Origin: Schaalia suimastitidis DSM 15538 | Lineage (GTDB): Bacteria; Actinomycetota; Actinomycetes; Actinomycetales; Actinomycetaceae | Reading direction: 5' to 3' | Assembly: GCF_000429105.1 (NCBI RefSeq) | Contig: NZ_AUBF01000006.1 | Coordinates: 434,001-498,000, forward strand | Length of the DNA: 64,000 nt | In this document: positions 34,763-43,762 of the stretch, one piece after another | How the letters are laid out: each line of letters opens with the position of its first letter | Numbering within the stretch: position 1 is the stretch's first letter | The notes under the pieces: generated by a model | The model's database searches: none | Told to the model about the DNA's origin: nothing | What the model saw: the letters and a program-made list of their open reading frames with translations, nothing else | Made by a program: the position numbers and the translations under genes

Positions 34763-35692
34763 ATGGGTGCCACCAAAATTATCCTTGTCGGTGTCGATGG
34801 CTCGACGGAGAGCCTTGCGGCAACATCATGGGCTGCCGACCGCGCCAAACGCGCTGGCGCGCGACTCCATATCATCTGCACCTATGCCATCGCATCCTAT
34901 TCGGCGGCTGCACTCGATGGCGGATACACGGCATTAGATGACCAAGCACTCAAACGCGGTGCCGAACAGGTCGTTGATGAAGCTGTTGAACACGCGAAGA
35001 AACGTGGTGCTCCCACGGTATCTGGTTCGGTTGAGCCCGGTGATCCAGCAGCAATCCTGGTTGAAATGTCAAAAGAAGTCGACATGGTCGTTGTCGGCTC
35101 ACGTGGCCGTGGAGGATTTGCAGATCGTCTCTTGGGAACCGTTTCTTCTGCCTTGCCCGCCCACGCACGCTGCCCTGTCGTGGTCGTCCCTCGCCACACC
35201 TCGGGAAAGAAATTCACACCCGTTGAACGCATCGTTGTTGGCGTTGACGGTTCCGACGTGGCATCCCCAGCGCTGTGTGCCGCGGTTGACGAGGCTGAGC
35301 TGTGGGACGCGCGGCTCACCGCAGTTTCAGCGGTACCACTCGCGTCGGGCGGCTCCATGATGGCATGGCTTCCCACAGCCGTGGATCGCACAGCACTTTT
35401 AGACGATGTAAAAGAAGGGCTCACGAAGGCTGTTGAAGCAGCTGTGGGTGACCGTGATATCCAGGTGGCACGCCACGCGCTTGATGGATCACCAGCCTCG
35501 CTGCTCATCGAGTTTTCAACAGCGGTTGATTTAGTTGTCGTCGGCACACGAGGCTCAGGTGGATTCGCTGGTGTCCTACTGGGCTCCACCTCGCAAACGG
35601 TGCTGTATCACTCAACCTGTCCCATTATGATCGTCCCGTCCCGTAGGCGAAAAGACGACGCATTGCCTGGGTCGGCCTGGGAACGTCGATAG
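34763..35692 (+). CDS. Universal stress protein with two Usp domains
   Basis: A 309-residue tandem UspA-family protein. Domain 1 (about residues 4-145) ends with the ATP-binding loop GSRGRGGFADRLLGTVSSAL, and domain 2 (about 155-295) with GTRGSGGFAGVLLGSTSQTV. Both G2xG9xG(S/T)-type loops are intact, so both halves may bind ATP. GAGGAGGGG precedes the ATG. Family members respond to hypoxia, stationary phase or other stress. The unit is monocistronic, ended by a hairpin at 35707-35754. Confidence 0.92.
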   Translation: MGATKIILVGVDGSTESLAATSWAADRAKRAGARLHIICTYAIASYSAAALDGGYTALDDQALKRGAEQVVDEAVEHAKKRGAPTVSGSVEPGDPAAILVEMSKEVDMVVVGSRGRGGFADRLLGTVSSALPAHARCPVVVVPRHTSGKKFTPVERIVVGVDGSDVASPALCAAVDEAELWDARLTAVSAVPLASGGSMMAWLPTAVDRTALLDDVKEGLTKAVEAAVGDRDIQVARHALDGSPASLLIEFSTAVDLVVVGTRGSGGFAGVLLGSTSQTVLYHSTCPIMIVPSRRRKDDALPGSAWERR

Positions 35693-35706
35693 CACCCACG
35701 AAGTTT

Positions 35707-35754
35707 GAAGGTGCCTCGCTGTTGGTGACAGTGGTACTATCAGCGAGGCACTTC
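35707..35754 (+). terminator. Hairpin between the Usp gene and tRNA-Arg
   Basis: TGCCTCGCTG (35712-35721) pairs with CAGCGAGGCA (35741-35750), extended by GAAG/CTTC past a bulged G. Its loop holds TACTAT (35735-35740), a possible -10 for the tRNA, so it may end one transcript and start another. Confidence 0.6.
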
Positions 35755-35783
35755 GTGGCGCATACAGCGGAGCGGAGATCCTT

Positions 35784-35856
35784 GCCCTCGTAGCTCAGGG
35801 GATAGAGCACCACTCTCCTAAAGTGGGTGTCGGACGTTCGAATCGTCTCGGGGGCA
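35784..35856 (+). tRNA. tRNA-Arg (anticodon CCT)
   Basis: A 73-base cloverleaf. Acceptor GCCCTCG pairs with CGGGGGC, the D arm contains AGCTCAGGGGATAGAGC, the anticodon stem CCACT/AGTGG encloses CTCCTAA with CCT at 35817-35819, and the T arm contains GTTCGAATC. The CCA end is not encoded. It reads AGG codons. Confidence 0.95.
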
Positions 35857-35870
35857 CACCTTTTGTATGG

Positions 35871-35876
35871 GACAAT
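35871..35876 (+). promoter_or_regulatory. -10 element for the leaderless phosphatase message
   Basis: GACAAT ends 6 bases before ATG 35883, just 15 bases after the tRNA gene. Confidence 0.5.
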
Positions 35877-35882
35877 GACACC

Positions 35883-36551
35883 ATGACTTCGACCATCATT
35901 CACGTCATGCGCCACGGCGAAGTGGATAATCCTGAGGGACTCCTCTACGGGAGGCTACCCGGCTTTGGACTCACGCGACGCGGCCATATGATGGCCCGTA
36001 CTGTCGCCCAAGATTTTGTCAACCGCGGTAGCGATATTGTCGCTGTGATTGCCTCTCCGCTGCTGCGGGCACAGCAGACGGCAGCCCCCACAGCGCGCGC
36101 CTACGACCTTCCTATCGACACTGATCCTCGCCTGATTGAAGCATCCTCAGTATTCGAAGGCGTGGCGGTCAATGCGAACCGGTGGCAGCTAGCCCACCCG
36201 CGGAACTGGAAATATTACCGTCACCCTATGACACCGTCGTGGGGTGAACCCTACGATGATGTTGCGCTACGGATGCGCGCCGCGCTCTCGGCGGCACTTC
36301 AGCGTGCCAAAGGACACGAAGCACTATTGGTGTCGCATCAAATGCCGGTCGTTACCCTTACGCGCTTTGCCAGTGGGCAGCGCCTCCAACATTCACCCCT
36401 TGCCCGCCAATGCTCGCTCGCATCAGTGACGTCATTTATCTTTCAAGACAATACGTTGGTGGGTATCACCTACGATGAGCCCGCGTGCGCCCTTTTGGAC
36501 GGCGCCGAAGATATGACACCGGGTACCTCAAATGCGGAACTGAAACGGTAG
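35883..36551 (+). CDS. Histidine phosphatase family protein
   Basis: A 222-residue phosphoglycerate-mutase-like phosphatase. The N-terminal phosphohistidine motif MRHGEVDNPEG is followed by ASPLLRAQQTA and the second histidine in LLVSHQMPVV. The open frame begins inside the tRNA gene, so ATG 35883 is the only sensible start. Substrate specificity cannot be read from sequence; it could be a broad phosphatase. The DUF2200 gene follows after 4 bases. Confidence 0.88.
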   Translation: MTSTIIHVMRHGEVDNPEGLLYGRLPGFGLTRRGHMMARTVAQDFVNRGSDIVAVIASPLLRAQQTAAPTARAYDLPIDTDPRLIEASSVFEGVAVNANRWQLAHPRNWKYYRHPMTPSWGEPYDDVALRMRAALSAALQRAKGHEALLVSHQMPVVTLTRFASGQRLQHSPLARQCSLASVTSFIFQDNTLVGITYDEPACALLDGAEDMTPGTSNAELKR

Positions 36552-36555
36552 CGCC

Positions 36556-36897
36556 ATGAGTCGCGTCTACGGTATGTCTGTGGCCTCGGTCTATGTCCAC
36601 TACATCGCGAAAGTAGAAAAGAAGGGCCGCAGTAAAGCAGAGGTTGACGAGGCAATACGGTGGCTTACCGGCTACAGCCAAGCAGAACTTGAGGCCCATC
36701 TGGCTAAGGAAACGACGTTCGCCGATTTTTTCGACGGGGCGCATCTTAATCCCCACGCTGACCGTGTCACAGGAAGTATCTGTGGGGTAAAAATACAAGA
36801 GATTGAGGACCCTCTGATGTGGCGTATCCGTGTGCTCGACAAACTGGTCGACGAAATCGCCAAAGGACGTTCTATGGACAAGGTGTTGCGCACATAG
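36556..36897 (+). CDS. DUF2200 protein
   Basis: A 113-residue cytoplasmic protein matching the DUF2200 family: MSVASVYVHYIAKVEKKGRS, a helical WLTGYSQAELEAHL, ICGVKIQEIEDPLMWRIRVLDKLVDEIAKG. Full family length. It is encoded 4 bases after the phosphatase stop, without a clear ribosome site, and is probably translated by coupling. Function unknown. Confidence 0.85.
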   Translation: MSRVYGMSVASVYVHYIAKVEKKGRSKAEVDEAIRWLTGYSQAELEAHLAKETTFADFFDGAHLNPHADRVTGSICGVKIQEIEDPLMWRIRVLDKLVDEIAKGRSMDKVLRT

Positions 36898-37031
36898 CAA
36901 AACCTCACGGCAGGACTGCCATGTCACGGACGTTAAGGTGCGCCTGCATCACCGACGACAAGACACGCTCCTTCAACGGACGTAAGGACCGTACCGGCGG
37001 CAAAGTCCTCATGCTCCCCAAATGCACGCCC

Positions 37032-37487
37032 CTAATGCGCGGTGGGCGAGTCTTCGTCGTTACCCTCCTCAGAGGAGTCTTCATTGTCATCTGAAGGCAA
37101 CGGTGAATCTGACGGCCCTGCTTCGCTTCGGTGATCGCGTGCGGAGTCTTGGGACCGCTGCCGCTGAATGTCCCGCTGCAACTTAAAAAGGAACTCCGGG
37201 TCGTCATCAGGTGCGACGGGCGCAGGCGAAGCAGTTGTCGATCCACGCTGAGTAAAACCGCCAAGGACAGGTCCAGCGCCCTGCCGCTCCTCCGCAATAC
37301 TCACCCAGCGGGTGACCACCCATGCCACTGCGCCAATGGCGAAGGTTGGTGCGGTGATGATGATAATGACCAGCCACAACATACGAGGAATCGGCCCGGG
37401 TACGCGTTCTTGGGGCGTACGCGCCCAGTCAGCAATGGCGTAAAGGATTACTGCAAGCCAGGCAACAAAAAGGACAACTCTGAGCAC
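37032..37487 (-). CDS. PLDc_N-domain membrane protein
   Basis: A 151-residue protein with two membrane helices (about residues 4-20 and 36-62) forming a PLDc_N domain, then a long hydrophilic tail rich in Ser, Asp and Glu. No phospholipase catalytic domain is present. PLDc_N proteins of this size are common near menA in actinobacteria and have no known function. GTG 37487 has TAGGAT exactly 6 bases upstream. Confidence 0.85.
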   Translation of the reverse strand: MLRVVLFVAWLAVILYAIADWARTPQERVPGPIPRMLWLVIIIITAPTFAIGAVAWVVTRWVSIAEERQGAGPVLGGFTQRGSTTASPAPVAPDDDPEFLFKLQRDIQRQRSQDSARDHRSEAGPSDSPLPSDDNEDSSEEGNDEDSPTAH

Positions 37488-37493
37488 GCATCG

Positions 37494-37499
37494 ATCCTA
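37494..37499 (-). promoter_or_regulatory. -10 element for the leaderless PLDc_N message
   Basis: Minus-strand TAGGAT is followed by CGATGC and then GTG 37487. Confidence 0.6.
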
Positions 37500-37723
37500 G
37501 GACAGTTGCATCCACTTGGCAGGCCGAGGCTGCCCCAAAATGAGGTGTGATCCAGGACGTCCCGAACTGGTACCACCTCTGGATACCTACGCCGCTGCTC
37601 TGGCAGGTAGTGAAGTTCAGAATGGGCCAGGGTGACGCCTCATTGAGCCTGATCTGCCTTTATCGAACAGCGGCGCGAGCAGCACCACGCTGTCAGCAGG
37701 CTCGAATCAAGCGTAACGGCCCA

Positions 37724-38635
37724 CTACGCCCACCACCACAGGAGCAGTGATACCACCACAGCCCACAGCAACATGACAAGCCCCGTCGCCTTCAAAGCTT
37801 GGATCCATTCGTGTGCCTCACGCGCACGGAACGATAAAAACACGGGTCGGCTTGCCACTACAAGCCATAGCGTAGCGGCGATGAGCGGCATGACAGGCGA
37901 GGACACGACAACACTGAGAAGAGCAATGGCGCTACTGGGAGCAAGTAGACAGGCCGCATATATGCCACGACAAATGCGCCCACCCAGACGCACCACCAGC
38001 GTGCGTTTACCACTAAGACGGTCCCCCGCCTCGTCACGCAGGTTATTGACCATCAGCATAGCAACAGACATCAGCCCTAAAGCGCTGGCCAACAACCACA
38101 GCCACCACGGTGCCGCAAAAGCTTGGGTCCATGTCGTGCCCACACAGGCCATGAGGCCAAAGAACACAAAGACCATGACCTCACTTAAACCAACACCCAT
38201 GTAGCCGTAAGGACGGCGACCGCCGGTGTAAAACCATGCAGCCACCACAGCGGCAAGGCCCGCGACAAGGAGCCACCACTGACCAGAAAGATACAGCAAC
38301 GCGAGGCCAGCGATACCTGCAAAGAGGAAAAACAGGACAGCGACAGCCAATACCGTGCGAGGCGACGCCATGCCGCCACCAGTGAGACGTGGGGGGCCTT
38401 GCCGTTCGTCGTCAGTACCGCGGATCCCATCAGAGTAGTCATTGGCATAATTCACGCCAATTTGCAATGCTAAAGCTACGAGCAGCGCCAAGGTTGCGCG
38501 CGAAACAGAGGCAGCACCAAGAAAATACGCCGCCGACGTGCCAACCGCCACTGGTGCAGCGGCAGCAGGTAGGGTCCGCAACCTCGCCCCTTCAATCCAC
38601 GCCGCCGTCACCTGACCCGTCGAATGTACACTCAT
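37724..38635 (-). CDS. menA: MenA, DHNA polyprenyltransferase
   Basis: A 303-residue UbiA-family membrane enzyme with about eight helices. It attaches the isoprenoid chain to 1,4-dihydroxy-2-naphthoate to give demethylmenaquinone. The first Asp-rich site is NYANDYSDGIRGTDDE; the second is NNLRDEAGDRLSGKRTLVVRLG. ATG 38635 overlaps the menE stop and has GAAGGAG upstream. It is the last gene of the menB-menE-menA unit. Confidence 0.94.
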   Translation of the reverse strand: MSVHSTGQVTAAWIEGARLRTLPAAAAPVAVGTSAAYFLGAASVSRATLALLVALALQIGVNYANDYSDGIRGTDDERQGPPRLTGGGMASPRTVLAVAVLFFLFAGIAGLALLYLSGQWWLLVAGLAAVVAAWFYTGGRRPYGYMGVGLSEVMVFVFFGLMACVGTTWTQAFAAPWWLWLLASALGLMSVAMLMVNNLRDEAGDRLSGKRTLVVRLGGRICRGIYAACLLAPSSAIALLSVVVSSPVMPLIAATLWLVVASRPVFLSFRAREAHEWIQALKATGLVMLLWAVVVSLLLWWWA

Positions 38636-40029
38636 CGGCGCCACTCCTTCACCTGCGCCGCAACAGATGTATCGTCCACGAGGCGACGCACCCACAGCCG
38701 ATCCACCTTGCCAAGGGTAAGGACAGGCAGGTGTTCAACGAAAAGGAAACGTCGCGGCGCGACCTTCGCACCGAGTTGCTGCGCCACCGCATCGCGCAGA
38801 CGTGGCCCCCACACAGCAGCATCAACCCCATCGAAAGGCTGATGAAGAACGACAACGGCTGTCACCACCTGCCCCCACTGGTCGTCAGCTGACCCAAGGA
38901 CCGCGCACTGCGCAACGTGAGGAACAGCGGACAACGTGTCGTGAACGGGACGCGGCGAAATATTGAGTCCACCTGAGACGATCACATCATCAGTACGGCC
39001 CGTCACCGTAAGTCGCCCATCAGCGCCAAATACTCCCGTATCATGCGTGACAAAAGCCTGAGTGCGACGGTCAGCAGCACCACCCTCATCCAGATAACGT
39101 GTCAACACCATTGGCCCTGAAATACTCAGGCGCCCTGCGCGTGTCTGGGAGATTGTCGTGGTGTCCTTCCCTGCAGGCGCAGGCATATGGGGATGCGCAG
39201 TACGAGTCTGCTTTGTGCGATCAGCAATGGTGAGGGCACTTAACGAGGTTACTTCCCCTAGCGTCGTCCCTGGCAAGGGATAGCCGTCGTAAACACAGCC
39301 ACCACAGGTTTCTGTCATCCCGTAGGTACGGACCACGCGAATACCACGTGCCGTTGCCTCATCTGCCAGCGCATCGGGGCAGGCCGCACCCCCTACCAGG
39401 ACAGCAGCCATACGACCAAGGGCCGCCACCGCCTCGTCACTGGTCATACAGGCGCGCAACTGCGTTGGCACCAAGGATATGTACCCTGGCACTGCCGGAT
39501 CGCCAGTGGCGCCGCGAATCGCCGGAAGTAGAGCTGAAGGGCTAAAGCCGCCAGTGGTATCCACAATAAGTGGAGCACAACCCGCTGCCACCGCACGTAA
39601 AAGTACCATCGCCCCTGCCACGTGATGCGTCGGCAACGCAAGCACCCACCGTCCCGGCCCAGCTAATGCCTGGTGAGTGGCGTGGGCAGAGTGAAGAAGT
39701 GCCTCGATACTCAACCCCACCCACCGTGGCGTACCCGTAGAGCCGGAGGTTGGCAACACCAGATCCACCCCGTCAAAGAGCGCTGGGTCATCTATGTGGG
39801 CATCCAGCTGTGGGAAGCGGTCAGCGGGAAAGGCTTCACGAGGTGACAGTGCGGCAGTGCGTAACGTCGACGCGGGCACATCGGCTGGGTCGCGTATGGT
39901 GAGTACCGTGTGCGGTTGGGCGGCGTCACGCTCGCGGTGAAGCTCCACAATTTTGTGGATGCCGGCGTGAGCAAGGGCCACAGCGCCAATGGATGTTCCG
40001 CCAGGGACGAGCAGTATGCGCGTAGTCAC
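38632..40029 (-). CDS. menE: MenE, o-succinylbenzoate-CoA ligase
   Basis: A 465-residue adenylate-forming ligase that activates o-succinylbenzoate. The AMP-binding P-loop is seen as LPTSGSTGTPRWVGLS, followed by RTYGMTETCGGCVYDG and TGRTDDVIVSGGLNISP. A C-terminal lysine region GKVDRLWVRRLV is present. GTG 40029 follows AAGGAG at a long spacing of about 11 bases; the longer frame only overlaps menB. It overlaps menA by ATGA. Confidence 0.9.
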   Translation of the reverse strand: MTTRILLVPGGTSIGAVALAHAGIHKIVELHRERDAAQPHTVLTIRDPADVPASTLRTAALSPREAFPADRFPQLDAHIDDPALFDGVDLVLPTSGSTGTPRWVGLSIEALLHSAHATHQALAGPGRWVLALPTHHVAGAMVLLRAVAAGCAPLIVDTTGGFSPSALLPAIRGATGDPAVPGYISLVPTQLRACMTSDEAVAALGRMAAVLVGGAACPDALADEATARGIRVVRTYGMTETCGGCVYDGYPLPGTTLGEVTSLSALTIADRTKQTRTAHPHMPAPAGKDTTTISQTRAGRLSISGPMVLTRYLDEGGAADRRTQAFVTHDTGVFGADGRLTVTGRTDDVIVSGGLNISPRPVHDTLSAVPHVAQCAVLGSADDQWGQVVTAVVVLHQPFDGVDAAVWGPRLRDAVAQQLGAKVAPRRFLFVEHLPVLTLGKVDRLWVRRLVDDTSVAAQVKEWRR

Positions 40030-40108
40030 CGTAGGTTCTTCTCCTTGCGTGGGGTAGCGGGCGTGCAGATAAGCCAGTGTTGAACTGTGCAGCTGGGGTA
40101 TTGACAGT

Positions 40109-41089
40109 TCAGAAGTAGTATGGGTAATCCGACCAGTCGGGTTGTCGACGCTGTAAGAACGCGTCACGACCTTCCTGAGCTTCAGCAGTCATATACGCCA
40201 TGCGGGTTGCTTCACCTGCGAATACTTGCTGACCTGCCAGTCCGTCGTCAGCTAAATTGAAAGCAAATTTCAGCATGCGGATCGCCTGGGGAGACTTTGT
40301 GGCAATGATGCGTGCCCACTCCAAAGCGGTCGCCTCCAATTCACTGTGTGGCACCGCTCGATTGACCACACCCCACTGCTGTGCTGTGGCGGCATCGTAT
40401 TTTTCGGCGAGGAAGAAAATCTCTCGTGCTCGACGATCTCCCACCTGGCGAGCCAATAGCGCAGAACCATAGCCCGCGTCGAAGGAACCGACATTGGCAT
40501 CAGTCTGCATGAAAGCCGCATGTTCAAGGGAAGCTACCGACAGGTCGCAGACAACGTTGAGGGAATGGCCACCACCAGCGGCCCACCCAGGAATCGCAGC
40601 GATCACCACCTTCGGCATTGTCCGAATGAGACGCTGAACCTCAAGAATATGGAGCCGACCAGCCCGCGCAGGATCGACCTGCGTGCGACGCTGAGTGGAA
40701 TCCGCATGAGAATCAGCACCCTCAACTTCGTACAGGTAGCCATCGTTGCCGCGTATGCGCTGGTCACCTCCAGAGCAAAAGGCGTATCCGCCGTCAGTGG
40801 GGGAGGGGCCGTTACCGGTGAGGATAACGGCAGCTACATCCCCACTCATGCGCGCATGATCAAGGCACCGGTACAGTTCATCAACGGTATGAGGACGGAA
40901 AGCATTACGAATCTGTGGCCGATCAAAAGCGATACGCACTACGGGCATGTCCTTGCCGCGCTCGCGTCCATCAATATCGATGCCGCGAGAAATACCTCGG
41001 TGGTAGGTCACATCTGACAAATCCCACCCGTCAACGGTGCGCCAACGGTCAGGATCAAAGGTGTCAGACACGAAATCTAAAGCACTCAT
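40109..41089 (-). CDS. menB: MenB, 1,4-dihydroxy-2-naphthoyl-CoA synthase
   Basis: A 326-residue crotonase-fold enzyme that closes the second ring of the naphthoquinone. Signature sequences are DRPQIRNAFRPHTVDEL, AFCSGGDQRIRGNDGYLYE, and QTDANVGSFDAGYGSALLARQVG, which distinguish MenB from fatty-acid hydratases. TAGGCT lies exactly 6 bases before ATG 41089, so a leaderless message is likely. It heads menB-menE-menA. Confidence 0.95.
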   Translation of the reverse strand: MSALDFVSDTFDPDRWRTVDGWDLSDVTYHRGISRGIDIDGRERGKDMPVVRIAFDRPQIRNAFRPHTVDELYRCLDHARMSGDVAAVILTGNGPSPTDGGYAFCSGGDQRIRGNDGYLYEVEGADSHADSTQRRTQVDPARAGRLHILEVQRLIRTMPKVVIAAIPGWAAGGGHSLNVVCDLSVASLEHAAFMQTDANVGSFDAGYGSALLARQVGDRRAREIFFLAEKYDAATAQQWGVVNRAVPHSELEATALEWARIIATKSPQAIRMLKFAFNLADDGLAGQQVFAGEATRMAYMTAEAQEGRDAFLQRRQPDWSDYPYYF

Positions 41090-41095
41090 AGGACA

Positions 41096-41101
41096 AGCCT
41101 A
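41096..41101 (-). promoter_or_regulatory. -10 element for the leaderless menB message
   Basis: Minus-strand TAGGCT is followed by TGTCCT and then ATG 41089. Confidence 0.55.
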
Positions 41102-41179
41102 CGGCTAGCGCTGCCTGCAACGCGAAAAGTGCCAGCGGAGCCTACTACGCAAATACTTCTGGGGCAGTAAAATAATTTC

Positions 41180-41268
41180 GGCCGTTCGCATCACGCGGGT
41201 GGGTCGTACAGCGCGGGCCGTTCCCATCACGAGGGCAGATTACGGTACCAGGGCAGGTCGTACAACGT
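41180..41268. repeat. Short imperfect direct repeats before the GH20 gene
   Basis: GGCCGTTCGCATCACG (41180-41195) recurs as GGCCGTTCCCATCACG (41216-41231), and GGTCGTACARCG occurs twice, near 41202 and 41257. They lie in the promoter region of the hexosaminidase gene. Confidence 0.55.
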
Positions 41269-41304
41269 CGGAGGATCGCACATCGATGTGCACAAGGAGC
41301 AACA

Positions 41305-42711
41305 ATGACACAGCAAGTGGCAATTGACGATATCGCAGATCTTCCAGGACTAGTCCCTGCACCACGGTATATCTGCACCGCCACACCACACCCGATCAAT
41401 GCGACATGGGAAAGCCTCGTCGTCACCCAACACCGTGTCACCGACATACCGTTGCCATCCCACTGGGAGTGGAATGAACCCCTCGCGCAATGGCAGCAGG
41501 ACGAAAGCTACCGCCTACGCTGTGCGAACGGGCAGGTTGAAATCTACGCCACCACCGAGGTCGGAGCCTTTCGTGCACGCCGCCGCCTCGACGTCCTTCG
41601 CCAATGCGCCGACGAAGCGGAAGTGCCGCATTCCTTTGACCTCGTTGATGCGCCCTGCTACCGCCACCGCGGCCTCTCTGTTGATATCGTTCGACACTTC
41701 TTTGGTCTTGACACACTTATTCCGCTCCTTGACCTTATGGCAGACGTGGCCCTCAATGTTCTGCACCTGCACCTGAGTGACGACCAAGGATGGCGCTACG
41801 AGGTACCGCAACTGCCTGCGCTCACTGAAATCTCTGGCCACACTGCGGTAGGTGAGGCCACAGGTGGGTACCTGAGCCAGGCGGACCTTGACACCCTGGT
41901 TGAGCAGGCACACTGTCGGCACATACAGGTGATCCCCGAAGTAGATATCCCCGGACACACCAATGCTGCCCTTCACGCATTGCCGGGCCTGAACCCCAAT
42001 GGACAATGCCCGCCCGCCTACAAGGGTATCGAGGTGGGCTTTTCTACCCTGAGTACGGCCGCCCCTGACACTGAGCTTTTCCTCCACGCAGCCATTGACG
42101 CCCTTATCCCACACAGTCAGGCAGGGATCCACATTGGTGGCGACGAATCCTTCTCCACCACGGAAGGAGACTATGAGGCCATCGTCCGCATGGCTGCTGC
42201 GCGCGTACGCGCCCACGGGCAACGTGTCATCGGCTGGCAGGAAAGCGCGCCATACCTTGAGGCTGGGGACCTCGTGCAGATCTGGGACCCTCGTCTGGAC
42301 CCGACGCAGGTCATCGAGGCCACGCAGCGAGGGGTCGGCGTGATCGTGTCATATGCACACCATGCCTACCTTGATATGAAACAAGTCGACGATGAAAGTA
42401 TTGGGCTTGACTGGGCTGGGATTGTCCCGCTGGCCAAGTCCCTCCAGTGGGACAGCCGTACGGTGGTTGCTGAACTCCCAGCGGAGGCTATTGAAGGGGT
42501 CGAAGCATGTTTGTGGACAGAAACCGTTGAAAACAGTGCTCATTTTGGTGAACTCGTCCTGCCACGACTCCACGGGATCGCTGAAGTGGCGTGGAGAGGA
42601 AGTGCCGTAGGACAGTGGGCGTCCTTTAGGCGACGCATTGCGGGCTTTTCGAGGCTGTGGCGCGCTCGCGGGTGGAATTACTTTCCGAGCGCCGGGGTGG
42701 ACTGGGCCTAA
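41305..42711 (+). CDS. GH20 beta-N-acetylhexosaminidase
   Basis: A 468-residue glycoside hydrolase. A small N-terminal GH20b domain (about residues 15-115) precedes the barrel. The catalytic pair is Asp280-Glu281 in HIGGDESFS, and HLHLSDDQGWRYE and PEVDIPGHTNAALH are conserved. No signal peptide is seen, so it acts on imported oligosaccharides. GH20 also includes lacto-N-biosidases, so release of lacto-N-biose cannot be excluded. AAGGAG precedes the ATG. It converges on the aldolase gene of the amino-sugar unit. Confidence 0.9.
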   Translation: MTQQVAIDDIADLPGLVPAPRYICTATPHPINATWESLVVTQHRVTDIPLPSHWEWNEPLAQWQQDESYRLRCANGQVEIYATTEVGAFRARRRLDVLRQCADEAEVPHSFDLVDAPCYRHRGLSVDIVRHFFGLDTLIPLLDLMADVALNVLHLHLSDDQGWRYEVPQLPALTEISGHTAVGEATGGYLSQADLDTLVEQAHCRHIQVIPEVDIPGHTNAALHALPGLNPNGQCPPAYKGIEVGFSTLSTAAPDTELFLHAAIDALIPHSQAGIHIGGDESFSTTEGDYEAIVRMAAARVRAHGQRVIGWQESAPYLEAGDLVQIWDPRLDPTQVIEATQRGVGVIVSYAHHAYLDMKQVDDESIGLDWAGIVPLAKSLQWDSRTVVAELPAEAIEGVEACLWTETVENSAHFGELVLPRLHGIAEVAWRGSAVGQWASFRRRIAGFSRLWRARGWNYFPSAGVDWA

Positions 42712-42717
42712 TACAGG

Positions 42718-42761
42718 CGTGCCGCCACACGATACCCCATAGGCATCAGTGTGGCGGCACG
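42718..42761 (+). terminator. Terminator after the GH20 gene
   Basis: Perfect 13-bp arms (CGTGCCGCCACAC and its complement) around an 18-base loop. No T run. Confidence 0.7.
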
Positions 42762-42923
42762 AACTATTGCAAGGCAGTAACGTCGATACCGTGATGCGGT
42801 GCGCCGAAATTGCCACCACGGAGCCTGTCAGCAGCTCACCTTTGTGCGTAGCGTCAAGTCATGCACATCACCATGAGAGCAGCCCCTGATGCGCACACCT
42901 GCAGGGCTCCCGATGGCCGCTCT

Positions 42924-43757
42924 TTAGAGGGTGTACAACCGCAAAAGACGCTCGACTTCGGCGCGCACCGCGCCATTACCGGGTCCCATGTATTTGCGTG
43001 GATCGACAAGATGTGGGCCCTCAGCCAACACTTCGCGAACCTTTGCTGTAAAAGTAACGTTGAGATGTGTTGACACATTGATCTTTGTCATACCTGCCGC
43101 AATCGCTGCACGCATCCCATCGTCGGGCACCCCAGAGGACCCGTGCAGCACCAGTGGTACAGGCACTTCAGCATGAATACGGGCAATGAGGTCTTCGTCA
43201 AGTACAGCCTCACGGGTGGCCATCGCATGTGACGATCCCACAGCGACAGCAAGCAGATCCACACCGGTGTCGGCAACGAATTGTGCGGCATCATGCGGAT
43301 CTGTGCGTGCGGAGGGATCATGCACGCCATTCTTGCCACCTACTTCGCCAAGTTCAGCCTCAACGGAAACACCAGCCGCATGTGCTGCTTCCACGACACG
43401 GCGAGTTGCTTCACGGTTCTCGTCGTCAGGTAAGTGGGAGCCGTCGTACATCACCGAAGAAAAACCCATGTCGATGGCTGCCAGGCACAGTGCTTCATCC
43501 TCAGCATGGTCAAGGTGTACCCCCACAGGTGCTGACGAGGCGGCGGCAAGTTCCAGCAGCGCCGCACCTAAAGGACGCAGTCGGCCACCATGGTATTTCA
43601 CCGCGTTTTGTGACAGTTGAAGCACCACAGGTAAACCGGTGGCTTCAGCAGCGTCGACAAAGGCCTCCGCGTGGTCAAGGAGGACAACGTTGAAGGCTCC
43701 AAGCCCCACACCTCGAACAGCGCATTCGCGGGCCAATTGAGCGGTATCGACCAACAT
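42924..43757 (-). CDS. Class II aldolase, tagatose-1,6-bisphosphate type
   Basis: A 277-residue zinc aldolase of the GatY/KbaY/AgaY branch, shorter than class II fructose-bisphosphate aldolases of central metabolism. Zinc ligands are visible in VGVHLDHAEDE, SVEAELGEVGG and PLVLHGSSGVP, and the phosphate site in GMTKINVSTHLN. It would split tagatose 1,6-bisphosphate to DHAP and glyceraldehyde 3-phosphate. It is the last gene of SIS-ROK-PfkB-aldolase; AAAGGA precedes the ATG. A fructose-bisphosphate role cannot be ruled out. Confidence 0.87.
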   Translation of the reverse strand: MLVDTAQLARECAVRGVGLGAFNVVLLDHAEAFVDAAEATGLPVVLQLSQNAVKYHGGRLRPLGAALLELAAASSAPVGVHLDHAEDEALCLAAIDMGFSSVMYDGSHLPDDENREATRRVVEAAHAAGVSVEAELGEVGGKNGVHDPSARTDPHDAAQFVADTGVDLLAVAVGSSHAMATREAVLDEDLIARIHAEVPVPLVLHGSSGVPDDGMRAAIAAGMTKINVSTHLNVTFTAKVREVLAEGPHLVDPRKYMGPGNGAVRAEVERLLRLYTL

Positions 43758-43762
43758 GAGTA

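Noticed and set aside
35823-35882. Start of the phosphatase frame within tRNA-Arg
   Set aside because: The tRNA is certain, and ATG 35883 begins directly before the conserved phosphatase motif.
37547-37750. 67-codon plus-strand frame between PLDc_N and menA
   Set aside because: No ribosome site or family resemblance, and it runs into menA on the other strand.
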